This document shows, one piece after another, positions 48,737 to 57,587 of a stretch of DNA of 64,000 nucleotides. Numbering within the stretch: position 1 is the first letter of the stretch; every line of letters begins with the position of its first letter. Both the position numbers and the translations under genes were made by a program. Source of the stretch: Pseudooceanicola pacificus (GTDB lineage: Bacteria > Pseudomonadota > Alphaproteobacteria > Rhodobacterales > Rhodobacteraceae); NCBI RefSeq assembly GCF_009789075.1, contig NZ_WNXQ01000001.1:620001-684000 (forward strand), written 5' to 3'. The notes under the pieces were generated by a model. That model worked only from the letters and a program-made list of their open reading frames with translations. It was not told where the DNA came from and made no database searches.

Positions 48737-49441
48737 TCAGATGACGCGGATCACGTTCTTGCCCACGGCCAGCATATAGCCGCGCCGGGCGATGTTCTTG
48801 ACCAGCAGCTCGCTCACGATCTGGTTGCCCAGGGTGTCGCGCAGCCGCTTGATCCGCATCGCGCCGGCCGATTCGTCGCATTCGCTGTCGTCGCGCCCCG
48901 AGATGATCGCCTCGATCTGCACGCCGGTCAGCACGTCGTCGTCCATCCGCGCCTCGGCCAGGATCGACAGGGTTTCCATCGCCGCGTCGGTCAGCTTGAA
49001 GCCCAGGTTGTTGAGGTAGACGGTGTTCTCTTCGCGGCTGATCAGCAGCGAGTTCACCTCGATCCCGGCGCGTTCGATCTGGGCCATGCGGCGGTTCATC
49101 GTGATCAGCATCACCAGGAAGACGAGCGAGGCAAGCAGCATCGCCGTGGCAAAGACCAGCAGCACGAAGATCACCGTGCGATAGCTGGCCAGGGTCTCGG
49201 AAAAGGCGGTGCCGGACTGGGCGAGGATCTCCAGCAGCTTGACCTCGGCTTGCTGCTGCAGGTTGTCGTTCTCGGCAAAGATCGTCGCCACGCGGTCGTT
49301 GAAGGCATTGGCGTCGGGCAGGTTCACGAACAGCAGCACCCCGGCCACCAGCAGCAGGCCGACGATGGCCGCCAGCCCGATGGCGACGGCCCGGGTGCCG
49401 GTGCGCCGCGCGTCAGTAGCGGAGATAGTACTGTCCTGCAT
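48737..49441 (-). CDS. Membrane-anchored winged-helix protein (C-terminal wHTH)
   Basis: 234 residues in an unusual order: helix 1 (about 18-40), a short periplasmic loop rich in E, N and Q (about 41-85), helix 2 (about 88-114), then a cytoplasmic OmpR-like winged helix (about 145-234, with LTDAAMETLSILAEAR and IARRGYML). ToxR-type regulators carry the wHTH at the N-terminus; here it is at the C-terminus. DNA binding is inferred from the fold pattern. ATG 49441 has GGAGG 7 bases upstream; the gene overlaps the upstream secreted-protein gene by 29 bases. Confidence 0.8.
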   Translation of the reverse strand: MQDSTISATDARRTGTRAVAIGLAAIVGLLLVAGVLLFVNLPDANAFNDRVATIFAENDNLQQQAEVKLLEILAQSGTAFSETLASYRTVIFVLLVFATAMLLASLVFLVMLITMNRRMAQIERAGIEVNSLLISREENTVYLNNLGFKLTDAAMETLSILAEARMDDDVLTGVQIEAIISGRDDSECDESAGAMRIKRLRDTLGNQIVSELLVKNIARRGYMLAVGKNVIRVI

Positions 49442-49700
49442 TCGCCTGCCTCCGCGCCAGCCCGGTTTCGTCAAAGACGCTCAGCACATTGAGCAGCGTC
49501 CAGCCGTTGGCCGCAAGCCTTGCGGCGATTTCAGCGCGGGCGGCCCCGGCATCGCAGGCGGAAACCTGCATCACCCCGTAATGCAGGCGCAGGGGGTTGT
49601 CCTGTTTCGCCTTGTAATCGGCGTAACAGGCGGCCTGCGCGGCAGTGGCGGCGAGGGCCAGGACGGCGGATACCGCCAGAGAGGCAAGCATGTGTTTCAT
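49413..49700 (-). CDS. Small secreted protein of unknown function
   Basis: 95 residues: a signal peptide (1-22, ending ATAAQA) and a mature part of about 70 residues starting ACYADYKAKQDNPLRLHYG. Its two cysteines could form a disulfide. I recall similar CYADYKAKQ proteins from related genomes, all uncharacterised. Start 49700 begins the signal peptide; the ribosome site is poor. Its 3' end overlaps the start of the membrane winged-helix gene, so the two are probably made together. Confidence 0.78.
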   Translation of the reverse strand: MKHMLASLAVSAVLALAATAAQAACYADYKAKQDNPLRLHYGVMQVSACDAGAARAEIAARLAANGWTLLNVLSVFDETGLARRQANAGQYYLRY

Positions 49701-49736
49701 GTCCCCGAGCATGCCGCCGCGCCGGTGGATATTCAA

Positions 49737-49786
49737 TAACATGAACGGCTTGTTAGGACCGATATTGGATAACAGCGGGGTGTTAT
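49737..49786. repeat. Repeated TAACA/TGTTA motifs between two divergent secreted-protein genes
   Basis: Two inverted pairs: TAACA-N9-TGTTA (49737-49755) and ATAACA-GCGGGG-TGTTAT (49769-49786). The TAACA copies start 33 bases apart, about three helical turns. The arrangement looks like a double operator serving both genes. Confidence 0.5.
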
Positions 49787-49879
49787 TGCCTGTTTCACGG
49801 GGTCGGCGCCACGGTTGGTCCACACCGTCCGGCGTGCTGTCCGGGCCGATGTGAACCGATCCAGAAAAGGACCCATGTT

Positions 49880-50416
49880 ATGGCTCGCAAGTTCATCGCT
49901 ACCATCCTCGCCGCCGCGCTCGCAGTGTCCAGCTTCACCGCCCCGGCCCAGGCAGGCTCAAAAGACAAGATCGCGCCGATCATCGCCGGTGCCGCCGCAC
50001 TTGCCATCATCGGCACGGTCATCGCCGACAAGAACAAGAAACGCGTGCAGCCGGTCGTGCCGACCCCGCAGCAGGTACATGGCTCGCACGGCGGCCAGGC
50101 GCCCCGCTTCGATCCGCGCCACGGCTTCGTGCCTCCGGGGGTCGGCAACGGCCGTCCGGGCTATCGCGATCACGGGCGCGGCCACGGGCGCGAACACGGG
50201 CGCACCCAGGTGATCACCATGCCGCAGTCCTGCCGCATCGTGATGCCGTCGCGCCAGGGCCCGATCAGCGGCTATGGCTACCGTTGCGTGCAGCGCAACG
50301 CACGCTTCGCCGACCAGCTGCCGGGGCGTTGCGTCGCGGCCAGCCGCTCGAACCAGGGGCCGCGCTTCTTCTACGACAGCGGTTGCCTGCGGCGCGCGGG
50401 CATCCGCGCCTTCTGA
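49880..50416 (+). CDS. Secreted His/Gly/Arg-rich protein of unknown function
   Basis: 178 residues: signal peptide (1-25, ending APAQA), a hydrophobic stretch (IAPIIAGAAALAIIGTVIA, about 31-49) that may anchor it, a low-complexity region rich in H, G and R (about 68-108), and a C-terminal part with four cysteines suited to two disulfides. The His-rich stretch might bind metal, but that is a guess. AAAGGA lies 9 bases before the ATG. Divergent from the other secreted-protein gene. Confidence 0.8.
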   Translation: MARKFIATILAAALAVSSFTAPAQAGSKDKIAPIIAGAAALAIIGTVIADKNKKRVQPVVPTPQQVHGSHGGQAPRFDPRHGFVPPGVGNGRPGYRDHGRGHGREHGRTQVITMPQSCRIVMPSRQGPISGYGYRCVQRNARFADQLPGRCVAASRSNQGPRFFYDSGCLRRAGIRAF

Positions 50417-50432
50417 CGACACATCGGAACGT

Positions 50433-50531
50433 CCCCCGCCCACCGGTGCGGCGGGGGGCCAGGCCCCGGCGGTCGAGCAGCGTCGGGGCCGATCCACGGG
50501 CGGGACGGGGCCATACCCCTCCCGCCCGTGG
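50433..50531. other. Three tandem G+C-rich hairpins before rnhB
   Basis: Stem 1: CCCCCGCC/GGCGGGGG (50433-50457). Stem 2: GGCCCCG/CGGGGCC (50462-50490). Stem 3: 12 perfect bases CCACGGGCGGGA/TCCCGCCCGTGG (50494-50531), extended inward by GGGG/CCCC after one bulged base. None has a T run. Lies between the secreted-protein gene and rnhB. Confidence 0.65.
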
Positions 50532-50588
50532 CATGTCGCGGCGGTTTGCGCTTGCCGCCCCGGCCCGCGCGGTGTTGAACCCGGCGGC

Positions 50589-51209
50589 ATGAGCGCTCCT
50601 GATTTCTCCCTCGAATCCCTGGCCTTCTCTCGCGGGGCCCTGCGCGTCGCCGGTGTCGACGAGGTCGGGCGCGGCCCCCTCGCCGGGCCGGTCACCGCCT
50701 GCGCCGTGGTCCTCGACCCCGCCCGCATCCCCGAGGGGCTGAACGACAGCAAGCGCCTGACCGCCCGGCGGCGCGAGGCGCTGATGGCCGAGATCCTCGC
50801 CACCGCCGATGTCTGCGTCGCCCATGCCGAGGTGGCCGAAATCGACAGTCTGAACATCCTGCGCGCCAGCCACCTGGCCATGATCCGCGCGCTGGACGGG
50901 CTGGCGCTCAGGCCCGACCATGTGCTGGTCGACGGCAACATGCTGCCGCGCGATCTGACCCTCCCGGCCGAGGCGATCGTGAAGGGCGACGGGCGTTCGC
51001 TCTCCATCGCGGCGGCCTCGATCGTGGCCAAGGTGACACGCGATGCGATCATGCGGGATTTGGCGCAACACTTCCCCGGCTACGGCTGGGAGACCAACGC
51101 CGGATACGGATCGAAAAGCCACATGGCCGCGCTTCAAGATCTTGGTGTGACCCCACACCATAGAAGATCCTTTGCCCCCATCCACAATATCTTGTGTAAA
51201 GACGTTTAG
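50589..51209 (+). CDS. rnhB: Ribonuclease HII
   Basis: Cleaves RNA in RNA-DNA hybrids and single ribonucleotides in DNA. 206 residues; the catalytic pair Asp24-Glu25 is in GVDEVGRGPLAGPV and further acidic sites are in VKGDGRSLSIAAASIVAKV. ATG 50589 starts just before the domain; the frame is open further upstream into the hairpin region but without family similarity. ccrM follows on the same strand after 103 bases. Confidence 0.96.
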   Translation: MSAPDFSLESLAFSRGALRVAGVDEVGRGPLAGPVTACAVVLDPARIPEGLNDSKRLTARRREALMAEILATADVCVAHAEVAEIDSLNILRASHLAMIRALDGLALRPDHVLVDGNMLPRDLTLPAEAIVKGDGRSLSIAAASIVAKVTRDAIMRDLAQHFPGYGWETNAGYGSKSHMAALQDLGVTPHHRRSFAPIHNILCKDV

Positions 51210-51219
51210 TTAACCCCTT

Positions 51220-52413
<1,194 letters not shown>

Positions 52414-52480
52414 CAGCTCACCAGACCACCCCGAGACACCGCCTGCAATCGCGCCCGCCGCGCGTATTGCAACACCTGTG

Positions 52481-52508
52481 CCCCGCCCTCAGTGGCGGGG
52501 CCTTTTTT
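52481..52508 (+). terminator. Terminator of ccrM
   Basis: 7-base stem CCCCGCC/GGCGGGG with a 6-base loop, then CC and six T. Confidence 0.88.
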
Positions 52509-52758
52509 GTGTGGCGCCCGGCGCGGGGCCTCCACGCCGTCCGCCGCCGCGCCCCGCCCCGATACCCGCCCGGCACCCCGGCCCCATCAGCGCGCACCAC
52601 CCAGGCGCCCGACCCCGACGCGCGCCCGGGGCCCCGGCCATCCCGGGCGCCCGCCCTCTCCAGGCGCGGCTCCCGCCCCAGCAGCCGTCCCACCGCCCGC
52701 CAGCCCGGGCGTCCCCCGGCCATGGGCCCAAAGGCCGCCCCCCGGGCGCCACCCCCGG
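52509..52758. other. C-rich non-coding tract between ccrM and alkB
   Basis: The whole gap 52414-52801 holds no credible gene. After the ccrM terminator the plus strand becomes strikingly rich in C over G and nearly free of T: for example 33 C, 15 G and 2 T in 52561-52620. Frames through it translate only to Pro/Arg/Ala-rich low-complexity text. C-rich, G-poor RNA is what Rho factor binds, so a back-up terminator is one possibility. Confidence 0.5.
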
Positions 52759-52794
52759 CTTCATCTCGTCCAAAATACTCCCGCCGGAGGCTCC
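52759..52794 (-). terminator. Terminator-like repeat element at the alkB 3' end
   Basis: Read on the minus strand, a short hairpin CTCC-GGCG-GGAG is followed by TATTTTGG, just after the alkB stop. Sequences of the type CCTCCGGCGGGAGTATTT are frequent after genes in this bacterial family, from memory. The stem is short, so termination is moderately likely. Confidence 0.45.
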
Positions 52795-52801
52795 CGCCCC
52801 C

Positions 52802-53929
52802 TCAGCCCGTATGCCGCCCGCTCTTGTAGGGCGCCCAGTCGGTGATCTCGGGATAGTACATCGCCCGCCATTTGCGCACCCGCGGGTTCATCATCCGGCG
52901 CCAGAGCGGCGGCACCATCGCGGCCGAGGCCATCAGCGGATAGCCGAAGGGCAGCTGCGGCGCCTCGTCCGCGCCATAGGTCTGCAACAGCGGAAACCGC
53001 CGGTCGGGCTTGTAATGGTGGTCGGAATGGCGCTGCAGGTTGATCAGCAGCCAGTTCGATGCCTTGTGCGCCGCGTTCCAGGAATGGTGCGGCTTCACAT
53101 GTTCGAACCGCCCCTCGCCCAGGTATTTCCGCGTCAGCCCGTAATGTTCGACGTAATTCGTCAGCTCCAGCTGCCAGATCGCGACACCCGCCTGGTAGAG
53201 GAACAGCACCAGCCCCGTCCAACCGCCAACCGCCAGCGCCAGGGCCAGCATCAGCAGTTGCAGCGCCGCGTAGCGCCAGAACGGATTGCGCCGGTCCAGC
53301 GGCCCGGCCTTGCGCCGGGCCAGCAGAGCCGTCTCCGCCCGCCAGGCCGAGCCGGGGCATTGCCGCAGCACGCGGAAGAAGAAGTGGTGGAAGCCCTCGT
53401 TGTAATAGGCCGTCACCGCGTCCTTCGGCGTGCCCACGTCGCGGTGATGCACCAGCAGGTGCTCCGAACGGAAATGCGAATAGAGGACCGAGGCCAGCAG
53501 CAGATCGCCCAGCCAGCGTTCCAGCCGGTTCTTCTGATGCAGCAGCTCGTGGCTGTAGACGATCCCGATGGAGCCGGTCATCACCCCGACGCCAAAGAAC
53601 AGCACAACGGTTTCCGGCAGGCCCAGGTGATCGGCCCGGGGCACGTACCACAGCAGGCCGTAGAGCGTGACGAACTGCACCGGGAACCAGACGATGGTGA
53701 TCAGGCGATACCAGAACAGATCCGCCTCGCCGGTCTCGGGGTCGGCGTTTTCCTCGTTCAGCCCGGTCAGCGCGTCGAGGAAGGTGAACAGCGCCCAGCC
53801 ATAGAGCGGCAGCAGCGCCACGGTCCATCCGCCCTCAGTCGCGCCGATCCAGGCCAGCGGCACGGTCAGCAGCGACAGCGCAAAGGGCAGGGCCGAGGCG
53901 GGGCGGGCGAGGGTGTCGGCGGCGATCAT
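52802..53929 (-). CDS. alkB: Alkane 1-monooxygenase (AlkB)
   Basis: Integral-membrane diiron hydroxylase of medium-chain alkanes. 375 residues with about six membrane helices. All histidine boxes are present: HELLH (127-131), EHLLVHHRDVGTP (156-168), NYVEHYGL (His262) and LQRHSDHHYKPDRRFP (298-313). It needs rubredoxin and a reductase, neither of which is nearby, and no regulator gene adjoins. Monocistronic, 33 bases beyond the mutY stop on the same strand. Confidence 0.95.
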   Translation of the reverse strand: MIAADTLARPASALPFALSLLTVPLAWIGATEGGWTVALLPLYGWALFTFLDALTGLNEENADPETGEADLFWYRLITIVWFPVQFVTLYGLLWYVPRADHLGLPETVVLFFGVGVMTGSIGIVYSHELLHQKNRLERWLGDLLLASVLYSHFRSEHLLVHHRDVGTPKDAVTAYYNEGFHHFFFRVLRQCPGSAWRAETALLARRKAGPLDRRNPFWRYAALQLLMLALALAVGGWTGLVLFLYQAGVAIWQLELTNYVEHYGLTRKYLGEGRFEHVKPHHSWNAAHKASNWLLINLQRHSDHHYKPDRRFPLLQTYGADEAPQLPFGYPLMASAAMVPPLWRRMMNPRVRKWRAMYYPEITDWAPYKSGRHTG

Positions 53930-53962
53930 TGGGGCATCCGTATCGGTCTGGTCTCCAACCTG

Positions 53963-55048
53963 TCACACATTGTCGAACGCGCCTTGAGCGAGGTCAAATG
54001 CCTTTCGCATCAGCGTCGGCAGATCCGAGGGGCGGAACAGGTCGCGGGGCACGACGGCACGGTCCCCGGGCGGGATGCGGGCCGGCGGGGTGCCGGAGAC
54101 ATCCGGCACCTCTGCGACCATGATCGTCAGGCGCAGGTGGAAATGGGTGAAGGTATGCAGGGCCTCGGCCGGGACCTGACGCCAATCGGCATCTAACGGC
54201 GGTTCGGGATCCGGCAGAGGCTCGGCCAGGTCGGCCCAGCCGGTGCCGGGCCAGCCCAGCGTGCCGCCCAGCAGGCCCTTGTCGGGCCGCCGCTCCAGCA
54301 GCCACCCGCCCGACGGGGTGCGGGCAAGGTAGACGATGCCGTGGCGGGTCGGTTTCGCCTTCTTCGGGGTCTTCTTGGGCAGCTCGGGCGCGGTGCCGGC
54401 GGCGCGGGCCGCACAGGGCGCGCGCCAGGGGCAGATGCCGCAGGCCGGGCTGCGCGGGGTGCAGATCGTGGCGCCCAGGTCCATCACCGCCTGGGCATAA
54501 TCGCCCGGCCGCGCGGCGGGCGTCAGGGCGGCGGCCAGGGCCGTCAGCTCGCGCTTGGCGGCGGGCAGGGGCCTGTGGACGTCATGCAGCCGGGCCATCA
54601 CCCGTTCCACATTACCGTCCACCACCGTTTCGGCCCGGTCAAAGGCGATCGCGGCGATGGCCGAGGCGGTGTAGGGTCCGATCCCCGGCAGGCTCAGCAG
54701 CCCCTCGCGCGTATCGGGAAACGCCCCGCCGTGATCGGCCACCACGGCCCGGGCGCATTTCAGCAGGTTGCGGGCCCGGGCGTAATACCCCAGCCCCGCC
54801 CATTCGGCCATCACCGCCCCGTCCTCGGCCGCGGCCAGGTCGGCGACCGTGGGCCAGAGGGTCGTGAATCGGGCGAAATAGTCCCTGACGGCGGCCACGG
54901 TGGTCTGCTGCAGCATCACCTCGGACAGCCAGACGCGGTAGGGGTCCGGCCGGGTGCCATCGCGGCGCGCCTGGGGCCCGGTGCGCCAGGGCATGACCCG
55001 GGCATGGCGGTCGTACCAGTCCAGCAGGCTGGCCGAGAGCAGGCTCAT
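53963..55048 (-). CDS. mutY: A/G-specific adenine DNA glycosylase
   Basis: Removes adenine mispaired with 8-oxoguanine. 361 residues from ATG 55048. The catalytic Glu is in LSEVMLQQT, the helix-hairpin-helix with catalytic Asp is LPGIGPYTA...VDGNVERV, and the [4Fe-4S] cysteines fit C-X6-C-X2-C-X5-C in CTPRSPACGICPWRAPC. A NUDIX-like C-terminal domain follows. A TTG at 55066 with AAAGG 10 bases upstream is a real alternative start; the ATG has no clear ribosome site. Confidence 0.94.
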   Translation of the reverse strand: MSLLSASLLDWYDRHARVMPWRTGPQARRDGTRPDPYRVWLSEVMLQQTTVAAVRDYFARFTTLWPTVADLAAAEDGAVMAEWAGLGYYARARNLLKCARAVVADHGGAFPDTREGLLSLPGIGPYTASAIAAIAFDRAETVVDGNVERVMARLHDVHRPLPAAKRELTALAAALTPAARPGDYAQAVMDLGATICTPRSPACGICPWRAPCAARAAGTAPELPKKTPKKAKPTRHGIVYLARTPSGGWLLERRPDKGLLGGTLGWPGTGWADLAEPLPDPEPPLDADWRQVPAEALHTFTHFHLRLTIMVAEVPDVSGTPPARIPPGDRAVVPRDLFRPSDLPTLMRKAFDLAQGAFDNV

Positions 55049-55148
55049 GTCAGTCGCGTCACGCAATATTTATGACCTTTCCGGGCATTCCCTGCTGTCT
55101 TGCAGGGTCTGCGACACTAGAATAGGTCCAAGCCCGAGGATGCAAGCG

Positions 55149-55658
55149 ATGGCCAGACGGACCACGACCACATACGGATTTGCCCGGACTTCGAAACTTC
55201 TCGAAGGCCGCATCCGGCGTGCGGGCGAAAGCCGGGGCTTTGCCGTCACCCGCCTGCTGACCCACTGGGAGGAAATCGCCGGCCCCGACATGGCCGCGAT
55301 GGTCCGCCCGGTGGATGTGAAATACGGGCGCCAGGGCTTTGGCGCGACGCTGACCGTGCTGACCACCGGGGCGCTGGCGCCTCTGGTCGAGATGCAGAAG
55401 GAAAAGCTGCGCGAGAAGGTCAACGCCACCTACGGCTACAACGCGATCTCGCGCATCCGCGTGACCCAGACCGCCGCCACCGGCTTTGCCGATGGCAAGG
55501 TCGATTTCAGCCACCGCCCCGCGCAGGTGGCGATGACGCCCCCCGATCCCGCCGTGACCGCCCAGGCGCGGCAGACGGCGGACGGGGTGGGAGACGAAGG
55601 GCTGCGCCACGCGCTTGAGACCCTGGCCCGGAACGTTCTAAGCAAACAAAAGAGTTGA
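55149..55658 (+). CDS. DciA-like DUF721 protein
   Basis: A 169-residue basic protein with the DUF721 core (about 15-105: WEEIAGPDMAAMVRPVDVKYG and TLTVLTTGALAPLVEMQKEKL). DciA is the bacterial operator that loads the replicative helicase in most phyla lacking DnaC; this assignment is by family. The C-terminal tail is poorly conserved. ATG 55149 has GAGG 9 bases upstream; ATG 55140 overlaps that site. Followed after 13 bases by a DsbA-family gene. Confidence 0.82.
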   Translation: MARRTTTTYGFARTSKLLEGRIRRAGESRGFAVTRLLTHWEEIAGPDMAAMVRPVDVKYGRQGFGATLTVLTTGALAPLVEMQKEKLREKVNATYGYNAISRIRVTQTAATGFADGKVDFSHRPAQVAMTPPDPAVTAQARQTADGVGDEGLRHALETLARNVLSKQKS

Positions 55659-55671
55659 GAAAGGATCCCTG

Positions 55672-56346
55672 ATGGACCGCAGGATTTTCATGGCTGGCGG
55701 TGCCGGTGTTGCCGCGCTTGGCGCGGCTGGTATCTGGTACGGCATGAAATCGGAAGCCGCCCCCCTCGGCACGACCGAGATCATCCGGGCCAGCGCCGAC
55801 GGCCCGACAGATGTCGACACCTCGGGCATCACCGAGATGTATCTGGGCGCCGAGGACGCGCCGGTGGTGCTGACGGAATATGCCTCTTTCACCTGTCCGC
55901 ATTGCGCGAATTTCCACGCCACGGTCTATCCGAACCTCAAGAAGGACTACATCGACACCGGCAAGGTGCGGTTCCACTACCGTGACGTCTATTTCGACCG
56001 GTTCGGCCTCTGGGCGGCGATGATCGCACGCTGCGAGCCGACGAAGTTCTTCGGCATTTCGGACATGCTCTACGACCAGCAGCGCGAATGGCTGGGCGCC
56101 GACGATCCGGCCATCATCGCCGACAACCTGCGCAAGATCGGCCGCGTGGCCGGGCTGGGCGACGAACAGATCGAGGCTTGCCTGGCGGACCAGGACATGG
56201 CCAAATCGCTGGTGGCCTGGTTCCAGAAGAATGCGACCGATGACGATGTGAGCTCGACTCCCACGCTGTTCATCAACGACACCAAGCATTCCAACATGAG
56301 CTACGCCGACCTGAAGAAACTGTTGGACGCCGCTCTGGAGAGCTGA
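55672..56346 (+). CDS. DsbA-family thiol oxidoreductase
   Basis: 224 residues. The N-terminal hydrophobic segment (MDRRIFMAGGAGVAALGAAG) with two arginines directs export, perhaps by Tat. The thioredoxin-fold active site is Cys75-Pro-His-Cys78 in SFTCPHCANFH, and the cis-proline region is VSSTPTLFIND. Likely a periplasmic disulfide-forming or protein-thiol enzyme of the DsbA/BdbD group. It ends 1 base before the CoA-transferase gene. Confidence 0.92.
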   Translation: MDRRIFMAGGAGVAALGAAGIWYGMKSEAAPLGTTEIIRASADGPTDVDTSGITEMYLGAEDAPVVLTEYASFTCPHCANFHATVYPNLKKDYIDTGKVRFHYRDVYFDRFGLWAAMIARCEPTKFFGISDMLYDQQREWLGADDPAIIADNLRKIGRVAGLGDEQIEACLADQDMAKSLVAWFQKNATDDDVSSTPTLFINDTKHSNMSYADLKKLLDAALES

Positions 56347-56347
56347 C

Positions 56348-57466
56348 TTGAACCACCCCCTGGCCGGCCTGAAGGTCGTCGAACTCGCCCGTATTCTGGC
56401 TGGCCCCTGGGCCGGTCAGACCCTTTCCGACCTTGGCGCCGAGGTGATCAAGGTCGAAAGCCCGGACGGCGACGACACCCGCCAGTGGGGGCCGCCCTTT
56501 GTGGAGCGCGCGGGCGAGACGACCGCCAGCTACTACCACGCCACCAACCGCGGCAAGAAGAGCGTCACGCTCGACTTCCGCACCCCCGAGGGGCAGGAGG
56601 CGGTGCGCGAGATGGTGCGCGACGCCGATATCCTGATCGAGAACTTCAAGGTCGGCGGGCTGAAGAAATACGGGCTGGATTACGACAGCCTGTCGCAGGT
56701 GAACCCCCGGCTGATCTATTGTTCGATCACCGGCTTCGGGCAGACCGGCCCCTATGCCCACCGGGCGGGTTACGATTACATCATCCAGGGCATGTCCGGC
56801 CTGATGTCGGTCACCGGCGCCCCGGACGGCGAGCCGCTGCGCCACGGGGTGGCGATCACCGACCTGTTCACCGGGGTCTATTCCGTGGTCGGCATCCTGT
56901 CGGCGCTGCACCAGCGGCAGGTCACCGGGCGCGGGCAGCAGGTCGACATGTCGCTGCTGGATTGCGCCGTTTCGGTCACCGCGAACCAGGCGATGAACTA
57001 CCTGACCACGGGCAAGTCGCCGATGCGGACCGGGAACACCCATCCGAACGTCGTGCCCTATCAGGTGTTCGAGGTGTCCGACGGGCATATGATCGTGGCC
57101 ACCGGCAATGACGGGCAGTACCGCCGCTTCTGCGACCTGCTGGGCCTGCCCGACCTGAAGGACGCGCCCGAGTTCCTGACCAACAGCCAGCGGATCGCCA
57201 ACCGCGACAGGCTGATCCCGCAGATTCAGGCCGCCTGCCTGGCGTTTTCCCGCGCCGAGCTGCTGGCCGCCTGCGAGGCCCAGGGCGTGCCCGCCGGGCC
57301 GATCAACCGGATGGAGGACGTCTTTGCCGATCCCCAGGTCATCGCCCGCGGCATGCAGGTGGACCTGGACGGCATTCCCGGTGTCCGCGCCCCCCTCCGA
57401 TTCTCGGATGCCGAGCTGAAGCTGGACCACCCTTCCCCCAGGCTGGGCGAGCACAACGAGTCCTGA
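56348..57466 (+). CDS. CaiB/BaiF (class III) CoA-transferase
   Basis: A 372-residue family III enzyme moving CoA between carboxylic acids. It shows the N-terminal GLKVVELARILAGPWAG, GADVI-like GAEVIKVESP and the catalytic-Asp region QQVDMSLLD. TTG start at 56348 with GGAG 8 bases upstream; it begins 1 base after the DsbA stop. It may activate an acid for the beta-oxidation enzymes that follow, which would make this a catabolic locus; the acid is unknown. Confidence 0.9.
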   Translation: MNHPLAGLKVVELARILAGPWAGQTLSDLGAEVIKVESPDGDDTRQWGPPFVERAGETTASYYHATNRGKKSVTLDFRTPEGQEAVREMVRDADILIENFKVGGLKKYGLDYDSLSQVNPRLIYCSITGFGQTGPYAHRAGYDYIIQGMSGLMSVTGAPDGEPLRHGVAITDLFTGVYSVVGILSALHQRQVTGRGQQVDMSLLDCAVSVTANQAMNYLTTGKSPMRTGNTHPNVVPYQVFEVSDGHMIVATGNDGQYRRFCDLLGLPDLKDAPEFLTNSQRIANRDRLIPQIQAACLAFSRAELLAACEAQGVPAGPINRMEDVFADPQVIARGMQVDLDGIPGVRAPLRFSDAELKLDHPSPRLGEHNES

Positions 57467-57529
57467 TCCGTCCCGCAAGGGACGTTGCGTCGCAGGCCAG
57501 TTCTGCACTGCAAAAAACTATTCCACAGA

Positions 57530-57558
57530 TTGACGGACTCGGCCCGGGTGCCTAGGGT
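57530..57558 (+). promoter_or_regulatory. Promoter of the beta-oxidation operon
   Basis: TTGACG (57530-57535) and TAGGGT (57553-57558), spaced 17 bases, 29 bases before the first start codon. Confidence 0.5.
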
Positions 57559-57587
57559 CCGCCCGAGGAATGTAGGGGAGGAGAAGC

